A stretch of 64,000 bases of DNA from Pelomonas parva (GTDB lineage: Bacteria > Pseudomonadota > Gammaproteobacteria > Burkholderiales > Burkholderiaceae_C): the NCBI RefSeq assembly GCF_043555835.1, contig NZ_JBIGHV010000012.1:1-64000 (forward strand), read 5' to 3'. A program made the translations under genes and the position numbers. Below the pieces are notes generated by a model. It was not told the DNA's origin. It did no database searches and saw only the letters and a list, made by a program, of their open reading frames with translations. Each line of letters opens with the position of its first letter. Position 1 is the first letter of the stretch. This document shows positions 28,763 through 38,524 of this stretch, one piece after another.

Positions 28763-31700
28763 ATGAGTTCAGAACGCATCGAGAGCCGGTTGCCTCAACC
28801 GGCTCTTTCCATTTCATTTCCCGAATCGCTGCCCGTCTCGGCGCGGCGCGACGAGATCGCGCAAGCGATGGCCGAGCACCAGGTCGTCATCGTCTGCGGC
28901 GAGACCGGCTCCGGCAAGACGACCCAGTTGCCCAAGATCGCGCTGGCGATGGGCCGTGGGCGCATCAACGGTGGTGGTCTGATCGGACACACGCAGCCGC
29001 GCCGCATTGCCGCGAGCAGCGTGGCCAAGCGCATCGCCGAGGAGCTGAAGACACCGCTGGGCGAGGTGGTCGGCTTCAAGGTGCGCTTCCAGGACCGGCT
29101 GGCCAAGAACGCGTCGGTCAAGCTGATGACGGACGGCATCCTGCTGGCCGAGACGCAGAGCGACCCGCTGCTGAAGGCCTACGACACCCTCATCATCGAC
29201 GAGGCCCACGAGCGCAGCCTCAACATCGACTTCCTGCTGGGCTATCTGCGCGAGCTGCTGCCGCGCCGGCCGGACCTGAAGATCGTCGTCACGTCGGCCA
29301 CCATCGACGCGGACCGGTTCGCCAACCACTTCGCGTCGAGCAAGGGCCCGGCGCCGGTGCTGACCGTGTCGGGCCGGTTGTTTCCGGTCGAGCAGCGTTA
29401 CCGGCCGTTCGAGGAGAGCCGCGAGTACGACGTCAACAACGCGATCACCGATGCGGTGGATGAGTTGTGGCGCGAGGGCGGCGGCGACGTGCTGGTCTTC
29501 CTGCCCGGCGAGCGCGAGATCCGTGAGGCGGCCGAGGCGCTGCGCAAGCACCACCCGCCGGGCGTCGAGATCCTGCCGCTGTTCGCGCGGCTGTCGCAGG
29601 CCGAGCAGGACCGGGTGTTCGACTCGCACGGCAGCCGGCGCATCGTGCTGGCGACCAACGTGGCCGAAACGTCTCTCACGGTGCCGGGCATCCGCTACGT
29701 CATCGACCCCGGCCTGGCGCGCGTGAAGCGCTACAGCTACCGCAACAAGGTCGAGCAACTGCTGATCGAGCCGGTCAGCCAGGCGGCGAGCAATCAGCGC
29801 GCCGGCCGCTGCGGGCGGGTGGCGAACGGCATCTGCATTCGGCTGTACAGCGAGAAGGAATTTAACGAGCGGCCCAAGTTCACAGATCCGGAAATCCTGA
29901 GGTCCAGCCTGGCCGGCGTGATCCTGCGCATGAAGGCGCTGCACCTGGGCGAGGTCGAGCGCTTCCCCTTCCTGGAGCCGCCACGCCCGAAGGCGATTGC
30001 CGACGGCTACCAGCTGCTGGCTGAGTTGGGCGCCACCGACGACAACAACGAGTTGACGCCGCTGGGCCGCGAGCTGTCGCGCCTGCCGCTGGACCCGCGG
30101 GTGGGCCGCATGATCCTTGAGGCCAAGAACCGCGAGGCGCTGTCGGAGGTGCTGGTCATCGCCTCGGCCCTCACCGGCCAGGACGTGCGCGACCGGCCGA
30201 TGGAGGCCGCCCAGGCCGCCGACGAGAAGCACAAGAAGTTCGACGACGAGAAGAGCGAGTTCAGCGGCTACCTCAAGCTGTGGAAGTGGCTGGAGGAGTC
30301 CAAGGGTGGCGGCGCCGAGCACAAGCTGTCGAACCGCCGCCACGAGCAACTGCTGCGCGAGAACTTCATCAGCCCGCGCCGCGTGCGCGAGTGGCGTGAC
30401 GTCTATTCACAGCTGCACACCGTCGTTGCCGAGCACGGCTGGCGCCTGAACCAGAGCCCCGCCACCTACGAGCAGCTGCACCTGTCCATGCTCGCCGGCC
30501 TGCTGGGCAACATCGGCCAGAAGAGCGACGACGAGGACTGGTATCTCGGCGCGCGCGGCATCAAGTTCTACCGCCATCCGGGCGCCCACCTCAGCAAGAA
30601 GCCGGGCCGCTGGATCGTCGCTTCCGAGCTGGTCGACACCTCGCGCCTGTACGGCCGCGGCATCGCCAACATCGAGCCGCAGTGGCTGCCACCCATCGCC
30701 GGCCACCTGATCAAGACCCAGCTGCTGGAGCCGCACTGGGAGAAGAAGGCCGCCGAAGTCGTGGCACTGGAGCGAGCGACGCTGTACGGCATCGTCATCT
30801 ACAGCAACAGAAAGGTGAACTTCGGTCGCGTCGACCCGAGGGCCGCGCGCGAGATCTTCATCCGCGAGGGGCTCGTCAACGACGACTTGCCCGACGAGCT
30901 GGTGCGGCAGCTGCCCTTCCTGGCCCACAACCGCCGCCAGATCGCCAAGGTCGAGGCGCTGGAGCACAAGTCGCGCCGGCAGGACGTGCTGGTCGACGAC
31001 GAGTTGATCTACGCCTACTACGACGACAAGCTGCCGGCGCATGTGTTCAGCGGCGCGACGCTGCTGAAGTGGTGGCGCGAGGCCAGCAAGGGCAATGACA
31101 AGCTGCTGCAGCTCAGCCAGGACGAGCTGATGCGCCACGAGGCGGCGGGCGTCACCAGCGAGGCCTTCCCCAAGGTCATCCGCCTGGGCGGCGTGGACTG
31201 CGCGGCGACCTACCTGCACGAGCCCGGTGATGCGCGTGACGGGCTGACGGTGACGGTGCCCATCTTTGCGCTCAACCAGGTCAGCGAGGAGCGCGCCGAG
31301 TGGCTGGTGCCCGGCATGCTTGCCGCCAAGGTGACGGCGCTGCTGAAGAGCCTGCACCAGAAGCCGCGCGCACGCCTGACGCCGCTGCCGGACTTCGTCG
31401 CCGAGTTCGTCGAGCTGAACCCCTTTGGCCAGGGCGGCTTGGTCGACGTGCTGCTCAAAGCCGTCAAGGAGCGCAGCCAGATCGCCGTGCAGCGCAACGA
31501 CTTCAAGCTGGAGCTGCTGGCGCCGCACCTGTTCATGAACTTCCGCGTCGTCGACGAGCATGGCCGCCAGCTCGGCCAGGGCCGCCAGCTCGCCGCGCTG
31601 AAGGCCGAACTGGGCGGCCAGGCGAGGTCGGCCTTCCAGGCCTTGGCCGCGCTGAAGCTGCCGGCTGCAGAGCCCGCACCCAGGCCGCAACCCGAGCGCG

Positions 31701-32596
31701 GCATCCGCGCCGAGATCGTCAAGCCGGCCACGCCGGCTCGCGACGCCAGCCAGGCCTACACCGACTGGACCTTCGGCGAGCTGCCTGAGCTGCTGGAAGT
31801 GAAGAAGGGCGGCCAGACGCTGATCGGCTTCCCGGCGCTGATCGACAAGGGCGTCCACGTCGAGATCGAGGTCTTCGACGAGCCCGAGGTGGCGGCCGCC
31901 AAGCACCGCGCCGGCCTGCGCCGTCTGATCGCGCTGCAGCTGAAGGAGCCGCTGAAGTTCCTCGAGAAGAACATCCCCGACCTGCAGCGCATGTCCGTGC
32001 TCTACATGGGCCTGGGGACGGCCGAGGACTTGCGCGACCAGGTCATCGGCGTGGCGCTGGACCGCGCCTTCCTGGGTGACCCGCTCCCCACCGATCAGTT
32101 CGCCTTCAAGAGGCGCATCGAGGAAGGTCGCAGCCGCCTCAACCTGATCGCCCAGGAAGTCGCCCGCGCCGTCCACGCCGTGCTGCAGGAGCTGGCTAAC
32201 GCGACCCGCAAGCTCAAGGACTCGCGGCCCACCAAGGAAGTCAGCGATGACATCACCGCGCAACTGCAGCGCCTGGTGCCCAAACGCTTTGCACTCGACA
32301 CGCCCTGGGCGCAGCTGCAACACCTGCCGCGCTACCTGAAGGCCATCACCACGCGCCTGGACAAGCTGCGCGCCGACCCGGCCCGCGACACCAAGCTGAT
32401 GGGCGAGGTCAGGCCGCTGGAGCAGCGCTACACGCGCCGCGTGGCTGAGCTGAAGGGTGTGCGCGACGCGCGGCTGGACGACTTCCGCTGGCAGCTGGAG
32501 GAATTGCGTGTCAGCCTGTTCGCGCAGGAGTTGCGCACGCCGCAGCCTGTGAGCGTGAAGCGGCTGGACAAAGTCTGGAGTCAGCTGACAAGCTGA
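28763..32596 (+). CDS. hrpA: ATP-dependent RNA helicase HrpA
   Basis: 1277 residues from the ATG at 28763 (MSSERIESRLPQP), close to the 1300 of E. coli HrpA. DEAH-box motifs are in order: GETGSGKTTQ (I), TQPRRIAA (Ia), DEAHERSLN (II), VTSATID (III), LVFLPGEREI (IV), TNVAETSLTVPGI (V) and QRAGRCGRV (VI). Helicase-associated domains follow, and a long C-terminal DUF3418 region runs from about residue 640. It processes structured or polycistronic mRNA and, in E. coli, resolves stalled ribosomes. The start shares a short intergenic region with argA. Confidence 0.97.
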   Translation: MSSERIESRLPQPALSISFPESLPVSARRDEIAQAMAEHQVVIVCGETGSGKTTQLPKIALAMGRGRINGGGLIGHTQPRRIAASSVAKRIAEELKTPLGEVVGFKVRFQDRLAKNASVKLMTDGILLAETQSDPLLKAYDTLIIDEAHERSLNIDFLLGYLRELLPRRPDLKIVVTSATIDADRFANHFASSKGPAPVLTVSGRLFPVEQRYRPFEESREYDVNNAITDAVDELWREGGGDVLVFLPGEREIREAAEALRKHHPPGVEILPLFARLSQAEQDRVFDSHGSRRIVLATNVAETSLTVPGIRYVIDPGLARVKRYSYRNKVEQLLIEPVSQAASNQRAGRCGRVANGICIRLYSEKEFNERPKFTDPEILRSSLAGVILRMKALHLGEVERFPFLEPPRPKAIADGYQLLAELGATDDNNELTPLGRELSRLPLDPRVGRMILEAKNREALSEVLVIASALTGQDVRDRPMEAAQAADEKHKKFDDEKSEFSGYLKLWKWLEESKGGGAEHKLSNRRHEQLLRENFISPRRVREWRDVYSQLHTVVAEHGWRLNQSPATYEQLHLSMLAGLLGNIGQKSDDEDWYLGARGIKFYRHPGAHLSKKPGRWIVASELVDTSRLYGRGIANIEPQWLPPIAGHLIKTQLLEPHWEKKAAEVVALERATLYGIVIYSNRKVNFGRVDPRAAREIFIREGLVNDDLPDELVRQLPFLAHNRRQIAKVEALEHKSRRQDVLVDDELIYAYYDDKLPAHVFSGATLLKWWREASKGNDKLLQLSQDELMRHEAAGVTSEAFPKVIRLGGVDCAATYLHEPGDARDGLTVTVPIFALNQVSEERAEWLVPGMLAAKVTALLKSLHQKPRARLTPLPDFVAEFVELNPFGQGGLVDVLLKAVKERSQIAVQRNDFKLELLAPHLFMNFRVVDEHGRQLGQGRQLAALKAELGGQARSAFQALAALKLPAAEPAPRPQPERGIRAEIVKPATPARDASQAYTDWTFGELPELLEVKKGGQTLIGFPALIDKGVHVEIEVFDEPEVAAAKHRAGLRRLIALQLKEPLKFLEKNIPDLQRMSVLYMGLGTAEDLRDQVIGVALDRAFLGDPLPTDQFAFKRRIEEGRSRLNLIAQEVARAVHAVLQELANATRKLKDSRPTKEVSDDITAQLQRLVPKRFALDTPWAQLQHLPRYLKAITTRLDKLRADPARDTKLMGEVRPLEQRYTRRVAELKGVRDARLDDFRWQLEELRVSLFAQELRTPQPVSVKRLDKVWSQLTS

Positions 32597-32828
32597 ACCG
32601 GACTTTGCAGCGCAGACTCACTTGCCGCAGGCAAGTTATGTCGAAGCCACAAGGTCTGGTCTCAGTTGGTGGGGTGACGCATCGTTCGTGTGCTGATGCA
32701 CACAAGCCACGATTGCAGAATGAACAGGCTGAAATCAGTCGCATTTCGACGCTTCTTTCGGCTTGGCCCCCGCTGGCGTGGAGTCCAATGCACGGATAAC
32801 AAGTGTTACTGCCCCCATCACTTCTGTC
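32597..32828 (+). other. Intergenic region ahead of the pseudokinase gene
   Basis: No gene is visible. Two hairpins occur: ACTTGC/GCAAGT (32619-32636, about 20 bp past the hrpA stop, without a T-run) and GTGTGC-tgat-GCACAC (about 32687-32702). The first could be a weak hrpA terminator or processing site, the second an operator. The frame of the downstream gene stays open back to a TTG at 32763. Confidence 0.35.
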
Positions 32829-34598
32829 GTGTCTGAAACCAGCCCTGTCGCTTCACCGCTGAGAACTTTCGGTCGTTTCGAGTTGCGTGCGCTGCTGTCC
32901 AAGAGTGCGCGCAGCCTGATCTGGCGTGTCTTCGACGCCCGCCACGGCCAGGAGCTGATGCTGTGCATGCCGCGCGAGAAGCCCAACAGCGCCCCGGCGC
33001 TGGAGCATTGGCTGCGCATGGCCCAGGCCGGCGAGCGGGTGCATCACCCCAACCTGGCGCCCGTCTTCGAGATCGGCCAGGTCGAGAACTGGCCCTACGT
33101 CGCCTATGACCGGGCCCTGGGCGAGACGCTGGACGAGCGCCTGGCGCGCCAGAACGCGCCGCTGCCGCTGGACGCGGCCGGCTGGGTCTGCCAGTTGCTG
33201 GAAGGCCTGGCCTTCGCCCACGAGGCCGGCCACGCCCACCGCGACCTGCAGACGGCCAACCTTGTCATCGACGCCAACGACAAGGTGCGCCTCATCGGCA
33301 TCGAGGTCGCGCAGGAAGTCTTCCCGGCCACCGTGGACTTCACCGCCGTGACCCGCCGCGCGGTGCGCGAGTCGGCCGAGGAGGACGTGCTCTGCGTGGG
33401 CCTGCTGCTCAACCGCATCCTCAGCGGCAAGCCCGTGCTGGAGGAGCGCGACCTGCAGCACGTGGTGCAGCAGATGCAACCCATCGGTCGCGAGCTGGTG
33501 CGGCTGGGCTGGGAGACACCCCACCCCATCCCCGACCCGCTGCGCGCCATCTGCAACCGCGCGACCGACCGGCAGCTGCGCCAGCGCTACCACCTGGCGC
33601 GCAGCTTCCTGCGCGCGCTGGACGGCTGGCGCCAGGCCGCTGCCTACGACAACGGCGGCCCCGTCGTGCTGCTGCTGGACAAGCTGCAGCGCATCGGCCA
33701 CCTGCCGACGACGACGACCGGCATGCATCGCTTCACCGGCGGCGCCGGCATGGAGGCGCAGCACGCCAGCGCGCTGTCGCAGCTGGTGCTGAAGGACATG
33801 GCGCTGACGCTGGAGCTAGTGCGCCGCGTCAACAACGCGCTCAGGCAGAGTGGCCATGCCGGTGAGACCATCCTGAACATGCAGCGCGCCATCCAGATGC
33901 TGGGCCTGGACGGCGTGCAACTGGCCGCCAACTCGCTCAAGCCCTGGCCCGGCCCGCTGCAGCCGGTGGCCGCCGAAATGCTGAGCCAGGTGATGGCGCG
34001 CACCACCAAGGCCGCCACCATTGCCCAGGCCTTGCGCCCGGCCGGCTACGACGGCGAGGTCGTCCACCTGATCACGGTCATGCAGAACCTGGGCCGGCTG
34101 CTGCTGCAATACCACTTCCCGGACGACGCCCAGCAGATCCGCCAGCTGATGCAGCCGCCCGAGCCGACCGAGGACCAGGCCAACCCGCCGTCCCTGAGCG
34201 AGCAGGCTGCCGCCTATGCCGTGCTGGGCTGCGACCTGGACGCGCTGGGCGCCGCCGTGGCCCGCCACTGGGGCCTGGGCGACGAGCTGCTGCAGATGAT
34301 CCGCCGCCAGCCGCTGGACGGGCCGGTGCACACGCCGCGCAACGATGCCGACACCTTGCGCCTGACCTGCAGCCTGGCCAACGAGCTGCTGGAGGCGCTG
34401 GCGCTGCCGGAGGCCAAGCGCCGGCCCGGCGTGGAGGCCGTCACGCGCCGCTATGCCAAGCCGCTGGGCCTGGGCCTGCGCGAGGTCATGGAGGCGCTCA
34501 ACCCCGGCGCGCACCGCCCGGGTCAGGCGCCGGCACCAGCGGCGGCTCCCGCCGCCGCGCCGGGCTCGCTGCGCAACCGCCTCGCCGGCCGCTCTTGA
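32829..34598 (+). CDS. Pseudokinase-HDOD signalling protein
   Basis: 589 residues if GTG 32829 is the start; TTG 32763 and GTG 32778 are alternatives and none has a clear ribosome binding site. I chose 32829 because the kinase fold then begins as in the downstream paralogue (TFGRFELRALL). The N-terminal part (to about 270) has the Ser/Thr kinase fold but lost key residues: no Gly-rich loop (LSKSARSLIW), no VAxK lysine (LMLCMPRE), HRDLQTAN instead of HRDLKxxN, and no DFG (LIGIEV). Residues about 300-510 form an HDOD domain (LSQLVLKDMALTLELVRRVNNA). An Ala/Pro-rich tail follows. It should bind a partner rather than phosphorylate it. Stop and next start are 17 bp apart. Confidence 0.83.
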   Translation: MSETSPVASPLRTFGRFELRALLSKSARSLIWRVFDARHGQELMLCMPREKPNSAPALEHWLRMAQAGERVHHPNLAPVFEIGQVENWPYVAYDRALGETLDERLARQNAPLPLDAAGWVCQLLEGLAFAHEAGHAHRDLQTANLVIDANDKVRLIGIEVAQEVFPATVDFTAVTRRAVRESAEEDVLCVGLLLNRILSGKPVLEERDLQHVVQQMQPIGRELVRLGWETPHPIPDPLRAICNRATDRQLRQRYHLARSFLRALDGWRQAAAYDNGGPVVLLLDKLQRIGHLPTTTTGMHRFTGGAGMEAQHASALSQLVLKDMALTLELVRRVNNALRQSGHAGETILNMQRAIQMLGLDGVQLAANSLKPWPGPLQPVAAEMLSQVMARTTKAATIAQALRPAGYDGEVVHLITVMQNLGRLLLQYHFPDDAQQIRQLMQPPEPTEDQANPPSLSEQAAAYAVLGCDLDALGAAVARHWGLGDELLQMIRRQPLDGPVHTPRNDADTLRLTCSLANELLEALALPEAKRRPGVEAVTRRYAKPLGLGLREVMEALNPGAHRPGQAPAPAAAPAAAPGSLRNRLAGRS

Positions 34599-34615
34599 TC
34601 CAGCCTCGCCCAGTC

Positions 34616-37000
34616 ATGGCCGTTGAACTGCCTCCCCAGCTCGGCCGCTTCCGGCTGCTGAGCCGCCTCGGCGAAGGCGCGCAGGCGACCGTCTGGCTGG
34701 CCCACGACCCGCTGCTGGACCGCGAGGTCGCCGTCAAGCTGTTGAAGGCCCAGGCGCTGGATACCGCCGAGCCCGGCACCGTCGACGAATGGCTGCACGA
34801 GGCCCGCGCCGTCAGCCGCCTGACCCACCCCAACATCGTGCCGGTCTTCGAGGCCGACACGCAGGGCGGGCGCTCCTACCTCGTCTTCGAATACGTCAGC
34901 GGCGGCACGCTGAGCGAGCGCCTGCGCGCTGGTCCCAAGCTGACCGCCGCCGAGACCGTCACATTGATGCTGGGCGTGCTGGATGGGCTGACCGCCGCCC
35001 ATGCCGCCGGCCTGGTGCACCGCGACCTCAAGCCCAGCAACATCCTCATCGACGCGCGCGGCCGGGCGCGGGTGATGGACTTCGGCATCGCGGCGCGCGT
35101 ATCCCCCGCAACCAACGCGCCGACCCGCATCGTCGGCACGCCGGGCTACATCTCACCCGAGGCCGCCCGCGGCGCGGCGCCGCATCCGCAGATGGACGTG
35201 TTCGCGGCGGCCGTCATGCTGGCCGAGATGCTGAGCGGCCAGCGCCTCAACCACGACCCCGACCCCTGGCGCGCCGTGCAGCGCGTGCAGACCACCGACC
35301 TCGTCCTGCCCTCGGGCCTGGACCCCGCCGTGGACGACGCGCTGCGCGCCATCGTGCAGCGCGGCCTGGCGCGCGAGCCGGCCGCCCGCTGGCCCAGCGC
35401 CGCGCAGATGCGCGACGCGCTGGCCGCCTGGCTGCGGCCCGTTGCCGAGCCCGACGCCGAAGCGCAGGACGCGCCGGTGCTGGACTTCCTGCTGCGCCGC
35501 ATGCGTCACAAGAGCGACTTCCCGGCGCTGTCGGACGCCATCCAGCGCATTCAGCGCCTGACGCAGTCCGAGCACGAAAGCCTGTCCAGCCTGTCCAACG
35601 AGATCCTCAAGGACGTGGCGCTGACGCAGAAGCTGCTGCGCCTGGTCAACACGGCCGCCTACCGGCACACGGGCGGGGGCGGCATCAGCACCGTGTCGCG
35701 CGCCGTCGCGCTGATCGGCTTTGCCGGCATCCGCAACCTGGCGCTCAGCCTGGTGCTGCTGGAGCGCATGGAGAACAAGGGCCATGCCCAGCGGCTGCGC
35801 GAGGACTTCCTGCGCTCGCTGATGGCCGCGTCGCTGGCGCGCGAGCTGTGCATGAACGACCGCGAATCCGAGGAGGCCTTCCTCGGCGCCATGCTGCACC
35901 ACCTCGGCCGCACGCTGACCGAGTTCTATTTCCCGGAAGAAGCCGAGGCCGTGCGCCGGCTCGTCAGCCCGACGGACGACGGACAGGCCATCAGCGAGGC
36001 CACGGCCTCTGCCCAGGTGCTGGGCATGAGCTACGAGGCGCTCGGCCTGGGCGTGGCGCGGCAATGGGGCCTGCCCGACAGCCTGCAGCGCGCCATGCGC
36101 CGCCCCGGCGGCGAGGCGCCGCCCAAGCTCATCGAGGACGCCGCCGAGCGCCAGCGCTGGCTGGCCCGCGCGTCCAACGAGATGGCCGAACTCATCCTGC
36201 ACACGCCGCCCGAACAGGCCCACGCCAAGGTCAAGGCGCTGGCGCAGCGCCATGCGCGGGCGCTGGGCATCCAGGTCGAGCGCTTCGAGCAGGCGGCCGA
36301 CGTGGCGCGGCAACGCCTGGCCCAGGTGACCGAGGCGCTGGACCTGCACCTGCCGCCCAACGCCCGCGCCCAGCGCCTGCTGGCGCCGCTGACCCCGTCG
36401 ACGCATGACTCGCTGGCCGAGCACGACCTGGCCACGCAGGTGCTGGAGCGCACCGAGGTCGTCACGCCGCGCGAGCCGGCGCAGACCAGCGAGATCCTCG
36501 CCGCCGGTGTCCAGGAGATCACCGACGCGATGGTCAACAGCTTCCAGCTCAATGCCGTGCTGCGCATGATCCTGGAGACCATCTACCGCGCGCTGCGCCT
36601 GCGCCGCGTCATCTTCTGCCTGCGCGACGCGCGTGGCCAGACGCTGACCGGCCGCCTGGGTGTGGGCGACGACATCGAGCGCCTCGCGCCGCTGCTGCGC
36701 GTGGACCTGACCCGCCAGCCGCCGGACCTGCTCGCCGCCGTCTGCATCAAGGGCGCCGACACACTGATCCAGGACGCCCGCGCCGCCAACATCGCGGCAC
36801 GCCTGCCGGGCTGGTTCAAGACCGAGATGCAGGCGCAGAGCTTCCTGCTGCTGCCGCTGGTGCTCAAGGGCGCGCCGTTAGGCCTCATCTACGCCGACCA
36901 CGCCGAAGCGGGCGCCGTGCAGCTGGGCGACAAGGAACTCTCCTTGCTGCGCACGCTGCGCAACCAGGCCGTGATGGCCTTCCGCCAGGCTGCTGGCTGA
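34616..37000 (+). CDS. Ser/Thr protein kinase with HDOD and GAF domains
   Basis: 794 residues from the ATG at 34616. The Hanks-type kinase at about residues 10-275 looks active: LGEGAQATVW, VAVKLLKA with the ATP lysine, HRDLKPSNILID, MDFGIAARV, and TPGYISPEAA in the activation loop. Then come an HDOD domain (about 295-500; LSSLSNEILKDVALTQKLLRLVNTAAY) and a C-terminal GAF domain (about 620-790; RLRRVIFCLRD to LGLIYADHA). No membrane helix, so cytosolic. The preceding gene is a pseudokinase paralogue of the same architecture; the two probably act together. Substrates are unknown; FHA proteins such as the cyclase at 17452-18420 are possible targets. Confidence 0.9.
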   Translation: MAVELPPQLGRFRLLSRLGEGAQATVWLAHDPLLDREVAVKLLKAQALDTAEPGTVDEWLHEARAVSRLTHPNIVPVFEADTQGGRSYLVFEYVSGGTLSERLRAGPKLTAAETVTLMLGVLDGLTAAHAAGLVHRDLKPSNILIDARGRARVMDFGIAARVSPATNAPTRIVGTPGYISPEAARGAAPHPQMDVFAAAVMLAEMLSGQRLNHDPDPWRAVQRVQTTDLVLPSGLDPAVDDALRAIVQRGLAREPAARWPSAAQMRDALAAWLRPVAEPDAEAQDAPVLDFLLRRMRHKSDFPALSDAIQRIQRLTQSEHESLSSLSNEILKDVALTQKLLRLVNTAAYRHTGGGGISTVSRAVALIGFAGIRNLALSLVLLERMENKGHAQRLREDFLRSLMAASLARELCMNDRESEEAFLGAMLHHLGRTLTEFYFPEEAEAVRRLVSPTDDGQAISEATASAQVLGMSYEALGLGVARQWGLPDSLQRAMRRPGGEAPPKLIEDAAERQRWLARASNEMAELILHTPPEQAHAKVKALAQRHARALGIQVERFEQAADVARQRLAQVTEALDLHLPPNARAQRLLAPLTPSTHDSLAEHDLATQVLERTEVVTPREPAQTSEILAAGVQEITDAMVNSFQLNAVLRMILETIYRALRLRRVIFCLRDARGQTLTGRLGVGDDIERLAPLLRVDLTRQPPDLLAAVCIKGADTLIQDARAANIAARLPGWFKTEMQAQSFLLLPLVLKGAPLGLIYADHAEAGAVQLGDKELSLLRTLRNQAVMAFRQAAG

Positions 37001-37173
37001 GCGGTTGGCACCTGCAGGGCTGTAGGGCGCCTCCCACAAGGTTTGAGGCTGCCTGCCCACAGGCGGCGCGGCCGCCGCTGACGCTGCGCATTGCCGCTGC
37101 GCCAAATACTCCATCACACAAAAACCCCCGTCTGCGCCAAGCGCCTTCGGGCATTCCATCCACAGGAGTCGTG

Positions 37174-37536
37174 ATGAATCCGATGTCTAAATCCCGCGCT
37201 GCCATTCTGCTGGCCTGCGCCACCGTCCTCCTCGGCGCCTGCGCGTCCACGCCAGAGCCCAAGGAGCAGATGGCTGTCGCTAACGCCGCCGTCGAGCAGG
37301 CCAGCGGCAGTTCCGCTGACGCCGCCACCGAACTCGCCGCAGCCCGCGACAAGCTGACGCGGGCCAACGCCGCGATGGCCCGCAAGGAGTTTGTGCAGGC
37401 CCGCCAGCTCGCCGAAGAAGCGGCCGCCGATGCCGCCCTGGCCCAGGCCAGCGCCCGCTCCGCCCGCTCCAGCCGTGCATTGACCGAAGTGCGCCAGAGC
37501 ATCCAGCAGTTGCAGACGCAGCTCAACCGCTCTTGA
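37174..37536 (+). CDS. DUF4398 lipoprotein
   Basis: 120 residues starting at ATG 37174, five bases after AGGAG; a GTG three bases earlier sits too close to it. The signal peptide ends in the lipobox LLGAC, with Ser and Thr following the cysteine, which predicts the outer membrane. The mature part is an Ala-rich amphipathic helical protein (AAARDKLTRANAAMARKEFVQARQLAEEA), the DUF4398 pattern. It stands 26 bp before an OmpA-domain lipoprotein that carries a similar N-terminal half, so the two likely form a heteromeric envelope complex. Role unknown. Confidence 0.85.
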   Translation: MNPMSKSRAAILLACATVLLGACASTPEPKEQMAVANAAVEQASGSSADAATELAAARDKLTRANAAMARKEFVQARQLAEEAAADAALAQASARSARSSRALTEVRQSIQQLQTQLNRS

Positions 37537-37562
37537 ACACCCATAAGAAGGAAAAACCCATC

Positions 37563-38504
37563 ATGCAAATCACTCGAATCGCTACTCTTTCCGCGCTGGC
37601 AGCCGCTGCCGCCCTGGTTGCAGGCTGCGCCAGCACCCCGACGGTTTCGCCGGAACTGCAGCAGGCACGCAGCACGGTCAGCAGCGCACAGAACGACCCG
37701 GCGGTGCTCAAGTACGCCCCGCTGGAGCTGAAGAAGGCCACCGACACGCTGCGCCGCGCCGACGAGCTGAGCGTGCAGCGCGAGTCGCTGGCCGACATCA
37801 ACTCGACCGCCTACGTGGCCGCCACGCAAGCCCGCACCGCCCTGGCGCTGGCCAAGGCGCAGACGGATGAAGAGGCCATCAAGTTCGCCGAGGCCGACCG
37901 CGAGCGTGCCCGTGCCGACGCCAACGCCAGGCGCGCCAACGCGGCCCAGGCACAAGCCACCACCGCGCAGGCCCAGGCCAGCACCGCGCAGGCTCAGGCC
38001 GCCAACGCCAGCGCCGACGCCGATGCGGCACGCCAGCAGGCGGCTGCGGCGCAGACCGACGCCGCCCGGGCTCAGGCCCAGGCTGCCGACCTGCAGCGCG
38101 AACTGGCCGACCTGCAAGCCAAGCAGACCGACCGCGGCATGTTGGTGACGCTGGGCGACGTGCTGTTCGAGACCGGCCGTGCCGAGATCCGACCGGCGGC
38201 CCAGGCCTCCATCGCCAAGCTGGCCAACTACCTGAAGCAGCACGCCGACCGCCGCGTGCTGATCGAAGGCTTTACGGACAGCACCGGCAGTGATGCGATG
38301 AACATGACGCTGTCGCAGCGTCGCTCGCAAGCGGTTGCCGATGCGCTGCGCGCCCAGGGTGTCGACCCTGCCCGCGTCGCGACCCGTGGCTATGGTGAGG
38401 AACACCCGGTGGCAAGCAACGCCAGCACGTCGGATCGTGCTATGAACCGCCGCGTCGAGGTCTACATCTCGAACGACAACCAGCCGGTTCGCGCGCGCAG
38501 TTGA
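37563..38504 (+). CDS. OmpA-family lipoprotein with DUF4398 and coiled-coil region
   Basis: 313 residues from ATG 37563. The lipobox is LVAGC. Residues about 25-105 are DUF4398-like, 105-185 form an Ala/Gln coiled coil with imperfect repeats of AQAQ-type units, and 195-300 are an OmpA peptidoglycan-binding domain (VLFETGRAEIRP, IEGFTDSTGSD, LSQRRSQAVADAL with the Asp and Arg that hold diaminopimelate). It would tie the outer membrane to the wall. The coding sequence is repetitive at 37950-38010 (CAGGCCCAGGCC-like units). It follows the small DUF4398 lipoprotein in one operon. Confidence 0.92.
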   Translation: MQITRIATLSALAAAAALVAGCASTPTVSPELQQARSTVSSAQNDPAVLKYAPLELKKATDTLRRADELSVQRESLADINSTAYVAATQARTALALAKAQTDEEAIKFAEADRERARADANARRANAAQAQATTAQAQASTAQAQAANASADADAARQQAAAAQTDAARAQAQAADLQRELADLQAKQTDRGMLVTLGDVLFETGRAEIRPAAQASIAKLANYLKQHADRRVLIEGFTDSTGSDAMNMTLSQRRSQAVADALRAQGVDPARVATRGYGEEHPVASNASTSDRAMNRRVEVYISNDNQPVRARS

Positions 38505-38524
38505 TCCGCGCCAAGGAGATCGGG

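Noticed and set aside
30407..32323. 638-codon minus-strand ORF opposite hrpA
   Set aside because: Shadow of the hrpA C-terminal region; no recognisable domain.
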